Source of the DNA: an uncultured Longilinea sp.
GTDB lineage: Bacteria > Chloroflexota > Anaerolineae > Anaerolineales > Anaerolineaceae
DNA: 6,450 bases
Assembly: GCA_937863945.1 (NCBI GenBank)
Contig: CALMIB010000360.1
Span: 1 to 6,450, forward strand
Direction: 5' to 3'
Positions 1 through 5,685 of the stretch are shown one piece after another. Below the pieces are notes generated by a model, which was given only the letters and a program-made list of their open reading frames with translations, made no database searches and was not told the DNA's origin. A program made the translations under genes and the position numbers. How positions within the stretch are numbered: the first letter of the stretch is position 1; each line of letters opens with the position of its first letter.

Positions 1-11
1 TCCTGGCTGGA

Positions 12-38
12 ATTATAGCATCCCGCGGATCAGATCAA
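12..38 (-). promoter_or_regulatory. Possible extended -10 promoter reading left out of the window
   Basis: Read on the - strand, positions 20-12 give TGCTATAAT, an exact extended -10 (TG, one base, TATAAT). TTGATC at 38-33 could be a -35, but its spacer of 15 bases is short. The element lies just past the stop of the acyltransferase remnant and points out of the window, so it would serve a gene I cannot see. A chance match is possible; only the -10 half is strong. Confidence 0.35.
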
Positions 39-576
39 GGCCCGCGTGCGCGGGTGGGCGGCCAGCACGGCCAGCGCAACAGACGGGCTGAAGTATTCAA
101 AGGCCAGGTCCCAGGGCGGGCTGCCCGGCCGGGCGGATGCGCGCCAGCAGCCAGGAGATGCCCGGTGCGGCCAGCGACAGGCAGGCGGTCATGTAGAGAA
201 ACCACAGGTGGTAATAGGCGCGCCCCTGCAAAATGGGACGCCACAGCGGGGCGAAATCGATGGAGCGCTGGTTGAGGAAGATCCACAGGATGTAGAAGAC
301 CGTCCAGAAGAGCAGCGGCAGCAGGATGCGCCGGGCGCGCTTGCGGTAGAAGGCGCGCGGGTTCACGTGCAGGGGCCGGGCGAGCAGCAGCGCGCCGCTG
401 AGCAGCACGAAGGCCGGCACGCTCCAGCGGCTGAAGGCGGCCAGCAAGTCGGCGGCCAGCCAGCCGGGGCGCTCCAGCGCGGCGTCCGGGATGACGGCCG
501 CCGCGGCGACGTGCAGCCAGACCACGGCAAACATGGCGGCGGTGCGTAACAGGTCATAGGCGGGGTTGCGCTGCAT
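30..576 (-). pseudogene. Acyltransferase-3 family membrane protein, internally deleted and frameshifted remnant
   Basis: Intact members of this family are membrane proteins of roughly 330-400 residues with about ten helices that transfer acyl groups to sugars or polysaccharides. Here the first frame runs 576 to 97 (159 residues). It keeps the N-terminal hallmark R11-x10-H22, the FYRKRARRILLP motif at 76-87 and the YYHLWFLY segment at 121-128, with about four hydrophobic helices. At about position 116 the reading must jump frame: codons from 116 to 33 encode PWDLAFEYFSP followed by a hydrophobic stretch, then TGA at 32-30. That resembles the late 'Y-SP' helix of the family, which normally lies some 100 residues beyond HLWFLY, so the middle is missing, as is the C-terminus. 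The ATG at 576-574 still has AGGAGG (585-580), though only 3 bases away, and TATAAT further upstream, so the decay looks recent. The family call is firm; the deletion reading rests on recalled family layout, not an alignment. Confidence 0.75.
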
Positions 577-596
577 GGACCTCCTGGGATGGGTTG

Positions 597-602
597 ATTA
601 TA
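597..602 (-). promoter_or_regulatory. -10-like element for the acyltransferase remnant
   Basis: The - strand reads TATAAT at 602-597, about 20 bases before the ATG of the acyltransferase remnant, giving a short leader. No good -35 lies at the usual distance (around 625-620), and there is no TG extension, so the assignment rests on one hexamer and position. Confidence 0.35.
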
Positions 603-650
603 CGGTCAATCGCCGGGGCGCATGGGCATGCGGCGAGGGAAAATCAGGAC

Positions 651-678
651 TTGACAAATATAATTTAATACTTAAAAT
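651..678 (+). promoter_or_regulatory. Sigma-70-type promoter of the ROK regulator and glycosidase genes
   Basis: A perfect TTGACA at 651-656 is followed after 16 bases by TAAAAT at 673-678 (5 of 6 consensus bases). It sits in an AT-rich island (about 651-700) flanked by GC-rich DNA. Transcription would begin near 685, leaving a leader of about 30 bases before the ATG at 717. A second TATAAT-like hexamer at 659-664 has no -35 at the right distance. No comparable promoter is seen before the two glycosidase genes, so this one probably serves all three. Confidence 0.75.
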
Positions 679-685
679 AAGTCTT
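667..685 (+). promoter_or_regulatory. Candidate ROK repressor operator overlapping the -10
   Basis: An inverted repeat with arms AATACTTA (667-674) and TAAGTCTT (678-685) around a 3-base AAA centre pairs at 7 of 8 positions; the inner ACTTA/TAAGT is perfect. It covers the -10 hexamer, so a bound protein would block RNA polymerase. ROK repressors typically bind AT-rich palindromes at their own promoters, which makes the downstream ROK protein the natural ligand. A weaker palindrome, AAAT-ATA-ATTT (656-666), sits one and a half helical turns upstream. AT-rich DNA yields short palindromes by chance, so binding is inferred. Confidence 0.5.
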
Positions 686-716
686 GTAATTAGTTTTCAC
701 CCTGCCAGGACAACCC

Positions 717-1922
717 ATGAAACCTCTGCGGCGCACAGTCGATCTACGTCAGGCCAATACGCAGGTCATCCTGCGGCATTTGTGTTTTAACGGCTCGATG
801 AGCCGCATGGAAATCAGCCTGCAAACGCAGCTCAGCGCCGGCATGGTAACCAACGTGACCAGCGAGCTGCTGCAAAGCGGCGTTTTGATCGAAAAAGGCC
901 TGGAAGAGTCCAGCGGCGGCCGGCCGCGCACCATCGTGGACATCAACCCGCGGCACGGCTACTTGATCGGCGTTGACCTGGGCGAAACCCAGGTGGCGCT
1001 CGAGCTTTTTGACCTGAAGATGAACAAACTGTGCACCACGCTGGAGCCGGTTGCGCAGGAAGAGGATATGCTGGCGCAGTACATCTGCATCCTGCAGCGC
1101 GGCTGCCAAAACTTGATGATGCAGGCCGGCCTGTCGCCGGAAAAGATCCTGGGCGTGGGCATTGGCGTGCCGGGCATTGTCGAGCACAACGGGCAGGTGA
1201 GCGTGGCCGCGCCGATGTGGAACTGGCGTTCGGAACCGGTGCTGGAACTGGTCGAGCAGGCGGTCGGGCTGCCGGTGTACATCGATAACGGCGCCAAGGC
1301 CATGACGCTGGCCGAATCGTGGTTCGGCGCCGGGCGCGGCGTGCAGGATATGGCCGTGATCCTGATCGGCACCGGCATCGGGGCGGGCATCATCACCAAG
1401 GGCGCGCTGTACCGCGGCGCGACCAACAGCGCGGGCGAGTGGGGGCACACAAAAATCGTGCTGCACGGCCGCCAGTGCCGCTGCGGCGGGCAGGGCTGCC
1501 TGGAAGCCTACGTCGGCGCGCCGGGGATCCTGGCCAGCCAGCGCGAGGCCGGGGGCCATCCGCAGGACGACCAGTTTGTGGCGGTCGGCCAACTGGTGGA
1601 TGCCTACCAGCGCGGCGACCCCACGGCGGAGCGGGTGATGCAGGATCTCACCCAGGTGCTGGGCATTGGCATTGCCAACCTGGTCAACCTGTTCAACCCC
1701 GAACGGATAGAAATCGGGGGGTGGGCCGGGCTGCTCATTGGCGGGGCGCTGTTGGACGACCTGACCGCCTGCGTCAAACAGAACGCGCTGCCGCTCTCCA
1801 CCAAGGAGCTTTCCATCAGCCTGTGCCAGCTCGGCGAGGATGCCATCTGCACCGGCGCGGCCTGCCTGGTGCTGGAGGAGTTCCTCTCGGCCAACCTCAA
1901 GTTCAACCGCGGCATCTATTAG
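717..1922 (+). CDS. ROK-family transcriptional repressor (NagC/XylR type)
   Basis: This 401-residue protein has the size and order of ROK repressors: an N-terminal winged helix-turn-helix (about 10-66, probable recognition helix near 39-52, ending in GGRPR at 67-71) followed by a sugar-kinase-fold domain. The phosphate-1 loop is DLGETQ at 87-92, GVGIGVPG lies at 146-153 and GTGIGAG at 218-224. The zinc site is H244 with C254, C256 and C261 in CRCGGQGCLE. At the position where ROK kinases carry the catalytic Asp (N-D), this protein has D190-N191-G192, so it should bind sugar without phosphorylating it. The ATG at 717 has AGGA (707-710) six bases upstream. It is followed after 37 bases by a glycosidase gene on the same strand, which suggests it represses the cluster and itself and is released by a sugar from the degraded glycan. 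The family is certain; the inducer is unknown. Confidence 0.93.
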   Translation: MKPLRRTVDLRQANTQVILRHLCFNGSMSRMEISLQTQLSAGMVTNVTSELLQSGVLIEKGLEESSGGRPRTIVDINPRHGYLIGVDLGETQVALELFDLKMNKLCTTLEPVAQEEDMLAQYICILQRGCQNLMMQAGLSPEKILGVGIGVPGIVEHNGQVSVAAPMWNWRSEPVLELVEQAVGLPVYIDNGAKAMTLAESWFGAGRGVQDMAVILIGTGIGAGIITKGALYRGATNSAGEWGHTKIVLHGRQCRCGGQGCLEAYVGAPGILASQREAGGHPQDDQFVAVGQLVDAYQRGDPTAERVMQDLTQVLGIGIANLVNLFNPERIEIGGWAGLLIGGALLDDLTACVKQNALPLSTKELSISLCQLGEDAICTGAACLVLEEFLSANLKFNRGIY

Positions 1923-1959
1923 GCTGACCGCGAAGATTACACGGTTTAAAGGACGGCTC

Positions 1960-4086
1960 ATGGGCGAACCATTTTCACCCCTGCACATCCATCAAGGCGC
2001 GGTGCTCTCCGGCAGAACGCCGGGGGTTTTCATCACTGCCGATTACCCGTATTACCGCGACGATGCGCGCAACTGGGCCGACCGGCTGGGCAGCCTGAAA
2101 CGCATGGGAATTTCGACCATCACGGTTTACATTCCCTGGCGCCACCACCAGGTGGACCCTGCCGCTGCACCGGACTTCACCGGGCGCACGCAGCCCAACC
2201 GCGACGTGCTGGGCTTTTTGCGGCTGTGCGCCGACCTGGGCCTGAGCGTGATTGCCAAGCCGGGGCCGTTCATCCATGCCGAGGTCAATTACGGCGGCCT
2301 GCCCGACTGGGTTTGCCCGCTGAATAACCCCAAAATCGAAGCGCTGCTGAACGCCGGCGGCGAAGCCGAAACGTGGGCCGGCAGCCGGGCTGCCGCGGAC
2401 GGCGCGGCAGTGGAGCAGTGGCCGCTGCCCGCGCCGTTTTCGCCTGAATTCCTGCGCCTGACCGTCGATTGGATGCGCCGGGTGGGTGAGGAAGTGATTC
2501 GCCCGTTGTCGGCGCCGGATGGGCCGATCGTGGCGCTGCAGATCGCCAATGAGGGCATCTATTCCAACGGGCAGCACGCACCGTGGGCCTACGACTACAG
2601 TCCTTCGGCGCTGGCCCTGTTTCGCCAGTTCCTGGCGGACCAGTACCGCGCGATCGCCAATCTGAACCGGCTGTACGGCGGCGAATACCCCGATTGGAGC
2701 GCTGTGCCCGCGCCGCGCCGCTGGGACGCGGGCGCAGCGCCGCAACGTTACGTCGATTGGGGTGAGTTCTCGGCCGCTTACATGGATAAAATCTTCCGCG
2801 CCTGGGCCGAGCCGCTGGAGAGCAGCCTGCCGGTGTTCATCAACCAGAATCCCCCGCTGGGCGCGCCCTACGGGCTGGACGCCTGGCTCTCGCGCGTCGA
2901 GCCGGAACGCTGGGGCCGCGTGGAATACGGCTTCACCAACTGGGTGGGGGATGTGTCGGCGGATGAATCAGCTTTCCACCGCTATGTCCTGACCGCCAAG
3001 CGAACTCCCGGCCCCAACCTGGAAGAAAACTGGGGCTTTGCCGCGCTGTACGCCCCGGCCTACGCGGATGCTTCCACCAGCTTCTACCAGACGCTGGTGA
3101 TCCTCAACAGCGGCGCGACCGGTTTCAACGTTTACACCGGCGTGGCCACCGATTTTCCTGACCGCAACCTGGAAATTGTGCCCAAACTGCCCTACCCGGA
3201 CGTGGCGCCGGTGACCGCACAGGGCGAATGGACGCCCAAGGCCGAGATCGTGCGCTGGCTGGCGCAGTTCTTCAACCTGTACGGCGCCGAATTCCTGGCC
3301 TGCCGCACGCTAAAACCGGCTGCCTGGGGTTATTCGCTGGCGCAGGCGCGCCTGGCAGCCTGGCCGCCGGCGGGCGACAGCGGCGCGCCGCAGCACGGCC
3401 TGCACCTGGGCGAATTCCAGCGTCAGATGCGCGCGCTGCGCCTGGATTACGGCCTGGCCAACCTGGAAACCGCCAGCGTCGACGAGTTGCTGGCCTACCC
3501 GTTCCTGTACGCGGCAGGCGGTCCATACATGCCGGCGGCGGCGCAGCGCAACCTGGCCGGCTATGCCCGCCGCGGCGGCCGCCTGACGCTGATCGGCGCG
3601 CTGCCGGAATTGGACGAGAACAACCAACCCTGCACGCTGCTGCGCGAGGCGCGGGAAACCCTGCGCGCCGTGCCCGCGGTGGATGCAGCCGGCCAGTTGG
3701 CCGACCTGCCGCGCACGGAGGTGGTGAAGGGCGAGGCTGACCTGTGGCTGCGCTCGCACCCCCAGCGCGACCTGCATTTCCTGACCGTGCTGATCCCGGC
3801 AGAGGGTCAAACCAGCGTGCACCTGTCGCTGCTGCTGAACGGCCGCCGGCATTCGCTCGAACTGACCGCCGCGCCCTCGGCCGGCGCCATTTTGCGGCTG
3901 GAAAACGGCCGCGTCACCGCCGCCATCCTCAAGGGCAGCAACGCCTACCTGGGCTGCGCGGTCGCGCCGGGCTGCACGTTCGACGGGCAGCGCATCGGCC
4001 TGGCCGAACCGGGCGATTTTCTGCTGCTGGATGGGCAAACCGCCAGCCTGCCGTCCGACCTGGCGGCGGAAAAGGACGCCCGGTGA
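1960..4086 (+). CDS. Cytoplasmic GH35/GH42-like glycosidase, probable beta-galactosidase
   Basis: A 708-residue clan GH-A enzyme expected to cleave terminal beta-linked sugars, most likely beta-galactosides. The N-terminal barrel reads like GH35: DYPYYR (28-33), NWADRLGSLKRMG (38-50), TVYIPW (55-60), AKPGPFIHAEVNYGGLPDW (99-117). The acid/base is probably E198 in LQIANEG; the nucleophile is probably E355 or E356 in NLEENWGF, with SGATGFNVYTG (384-394) after it. From about 495 to 560 comes an alpha/beta segment with ARRGGRLTLIG (536-546), resembling the GATase-like domain of GH42 enzymes, then a beta-rich tail. No signal peptide is present, so it should act on imported oligosaccharides. ATG 1960 is chosen because AAAGGA (1948-1953) lies six bases upstream; the open frame back to 1840 only overlaps the ROK gene. 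It ends in a GTGA overlap with the GH30 gene. Specificity is not proven, and beta-glucosidase or arabinosidase-like activity cannot be excluded. Confidence 0.82.
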   Translation: MGEPFSPLHIHQGAVLSGRTPGVFITADYPYYRDDARNWADRLGSLKRMGISTITVYIPWRHHQVDPAAAPDFTGRTQPNRDVLGFLRLCADLGLSVIAKPGPFIHAEVNYGGLPDWVCPLNNPKIEALLNAGGEAETWAGSRAAADGAAVEQWPLPAPFSPEFLRLTVDWMRRVGEEVIRPLSAPDGPIVALQIANEGIYSNGQHAPWAYDYSPSALALFRQFLADQYRAIANLNRLYGGEYPDWSAVPAPRRWDAGAAPQRYVDWGEFSAAYMDKIFRAWAEPLESSLPVFINQNPPLGAPYGLDAWLSRVEPERWGRVEYGFTNWVGDVSADESAFHRYVLTAKRTPGPNLEENWGFAALYAPAYADASTSFYQTLVILNSGATGFNVYTGVATDFPDRNLEIVPKLPYPDVAPVTAQGEWTPKAEIVRWLAQFFNLYGAEFLACRTLKPAAWGYSLAQARLAAWPPAGDSGAPQHGLHLGEFQRQMRALRLDYGLANLETASVDELLAYPFLYAAGGPYMPAAAQRNLAGYARRGGRLTLIGALPELDENNQPCTLLREARETLRAVPAVDAAGQLADLPRTEVVKGEADLWLRSHPQRDLHFLTVLIPAEGQTSVHLSLLLNGRRHSLELTAAPSAGAILRLENGRVTAAILKGSNAYLGCAVAPGCTFDGQRIGLAEPGDFLLLDGQTASLPSDLAAEKDAR

Positions 4087-5567
4087 AAAACCTCGCTGTT
4101 TTGACCCTGTTCACCCTGCTCCTGGCGGCCTGCGCGGCTGCCCCAACCCCATTTAATTCACAAACGCCCATGAACCCAACCAAATCCCCTCAAACGCAAG
4201 TGTCCACCCCCGCGCCCGGCCAGGTTGAAGTCTGGCTGACGCTGGGCAACGAAAGCAAGAAAATGAGCCACGAAGCGCCGCTGGCCCTGAGCGCGGCGCA
4301 GCCGGGCGAAGGCGCGCGCATCGAAATCAACACCGACCTGCGCTACCAGCAGTTCGAAGGCGCGGGCGCGTCGCTGACCGAATCTTCAGCCTTCCTGATT
4401 ATGAGCGTGCTCGACAACCAGGCGCGCGATGAATTGATGCGCAACCTGTTCAGCCGCCAGGGCGGCGGCATCGGCCTGAGCTACCTGCGTCAACCGATGG
4501 GCGCCTCGGACTTTGCGCTGGACGATTACACCTACGATGACCAGCCCGCCGGGCAGACCGACCCGGATTTGAGTGATTTTTCGATCAACCGCGACCAAAA
4601 ATACGTGCTGCCGGCGCTGCGCGCCGCGCTGGCGTTGAACCCGCAACTGCGCATCATGGGCTCGCCGTGGAGCCCGCCGGCCTGGATGAAGAAGAACAAC
4701 CAGTTGCACGGCTCGGAGCTGCTGCCCGAGTTCTACCAGGCCTTTGCCGATTACCACGTCAAGTTTGTGCAGGCCTACGCGGCCGAGGGCGTGCCGATCG
4801 ACGCGGTGACGGTGCAAAATGAGCCCAATTATGCCACCGGCGGCTACCCGAGCATGCTGATGCCGGCCAAAGCCCAGCAGGCTTTTGTACGCGATTACCT
4901 GGGCCCGGCCTTCGAGAAAGCTGGCCTGTCCACGCGCATCCTGGTCTTCGACCACAACTGGGACATGGTCGATTACCCGCTGGAGGTGGTCGCCGACCCG
5001 GCCGCGGCCGCCTACATCGACGGCGTGGCCTTCCACTGCTACGGCGGCGATGTCACCGCGCAGGGGCGCTTCCACGAGCAGTACCCGCAGATGGACATCT
5101 GGTTCACCGAGTGCTCGGGCGGCGAGTGGGCGCCCGGCTTTGCCAGCAACCTGAGCTGGAACGTGCGCAATTTGGTGATTGAAAATTACCGCAACTGGGG
5201 CAAGAGCACCCTGCTGTGGAACCTGGCGCTGGACGAGAAAGCCGGCCCGCAAAACGGCGGCTGCGGCAACTGCCGCGGCGTGGTGACCATCGACCAGGCA
5301 ACCGGGCAGGTAACCTACAATGAAGAATTCTACGTGCTGGGGCACGTGACCAAATTCGTCGATCCCGGCGCCTACCGGGTCGACTCCGGCCCGTCCGATT
5401 ACCGCCTGCCCAGCCAGGTGGCCTTCCTCAACCCGGACGGATCACTGGTGCTGATTGTTCAGGCGGATGCCGCCGTGCGCTTCGAGGTGAGCTGGAATGG
5501 CCAGTCGTTCAGCTACCAGTTGCCCTCGGCCGGCGTGGCAACCTTCAAGTGGAACGCGGGCCAGTAG
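4083..5567 (+). CDS. GH30-family glycosidase, lipid-anchored
   Basis: A 494-residue retaining glycosidase of the GH30 (glucosylceramidase-like) family. Residues 1-17 form a lipoprotein signal with lipobox LAAC (C17), then a Pro/Thr/Ser-rich linker to about 48, so it should be anchored outside the membrane. Family landmarks run in order: YQQFEGAGASLTES (88-101), LRQPMGASDF (135-144), MGSPWSPPAWMK (192-203), the acid/base E247 in TVQNEPNY, FHCYGG (317-322), the nucleophile E343 in FTECSGGEW, and NGGCGNCRGVVTID (391-404). A C-terminal beta-rich segment with LNPDGSLVLIVQ (449-460) completes the usual GH30 fold. The GTG start at 4083 overlaps the preceding TGA by four bases and has AAAAGGA (4069-4075 region) about seven bases upstream; the next in-frame ATG (residue 30) would lose the signal. 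Coupled translation with the upstream enzyme is likely. Activity could be beta-glucosidase, beta-1,6-glucanase or beta-xylosidase; subfamily 1 or 3 seems closest. Confidence 0.92.
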   Translation: MKNLAVLTLFTLLLAACAAAPTPFNSQTPMNPTKSPQTQVSTPAPGQVEVWLTLGNESKKMSHEAPLALSAAQPGEGARIEINTDLRYQQFEGAGASLTESSAFLIMSVLDNQARDELMRNLFSRQGGGIGLSYLRQPMGASDFALDDYTYDDQPAGQTDPDLSDFSINRDQKYVLPALRAALALNPQLRIMGSPWSPPAWMKKNNQLHGSELLPEFYQAFADYHVKFVQAYAAEGVPIDAVTVQNEPNYATGGYPSMLMPAKAQQAFVRDYLGPAFEKAGLSTRILVFDHNWDMVDYPLEVVADPAAAAYIDGVAFHCYGGDVTAQGRFHEQYPQMDIWFTECSGGEWAPGFASNLSWNVRNLVIENYRNWGKSTLLWNLALDEKAGPQNGGCGNCRGVVTIDQATGQVTYNEEFYVLGHVTKFVDPGAYRVDSGPSDYRLPSQVAFLNPDGSLVLIVQADAAVRFEVSWNGQSFSYQLPSAGVATFKWNAGQ

Positions 5568-5685
5568 CCCGGCGTGGAAAGGGTTGGATACATCGGATAT
5601 TGAAATTTCTGGCATTTCCCCTTTTGATTTCAGCCGTATGCTTTTGATGGCATTTAACCCAGACACGATGAGTATGGAGGAAGAG
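5568..5685 (+). other. AT-richer intergenic gap between the two lipoprotein genes
   Basis: This 118-base gap is poorer in GC than the genes around it. It holds a small inverted repeat, GAAAT (5602-5606) and ATTTC (5614-5618), followed by CCCC and TTTT (5622-5625). This could be a weak terminator for the GH30 gene, but the stem is short and AT-only but for one pair. An AAAGGG (5578-5583) could pair with CCCTTT (5619-5624) across a long loop. I find no -35/-10 pair with proper spacing for the next gene, so whether it has its own promoter is open. Confidence 0.4.

Noticed and set aside
46..549. + strand open frame of 167 codons opposite the acyltransferase remnant
   Set aside because: Gln/Gly/Ala-rich composition typical of an antisense shadow; the opposite strand carries recognisable family motifs.
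1319..1927. + strand frame of 202 codons inside the ROK gene
   Set aside because: Arg/Gly/Ala/Pro-rich shadow in another frame of a conserved protein.
1840..1959. Forty-codon N-terminal extension of the GH35-like gene
   Set aside because: It overlaps the ROK C-terminus out of frame, encodes a Ser/Ala/Arg-rich shadow, and a good ribosome site precedes ATG 1960.
744..1988. Long open frame (414 codons) on the - strand across the ROK gene
   Set aside because: It is antisense to a clear ROK protein, rich in His/Gln/Ala/Arg as expected from complementing GC-rich codons, and has no recognisable motif.
3744..4082. Upstream extension of the GH30 frame to 3744
   Set aside because: It lies inside the GH35-like gene, is Arg/Ala/Pro-rich shadow sequence, and would bury the lipoprotein signal peptide.
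4386..5345. - strand frame of 319 codons across the GH30 gene
   Set aside because: Antisense shadow of a gene with intact catalytic motifs; no family features.
5578..5625. Rho-independent terminator after the GH30 gene
   Set aside because: The possible stems are either short and AT-rich (5602-5618) or have a 35-base loop, and the T-run is only four bases, so it is noted in the gap entry but not called.
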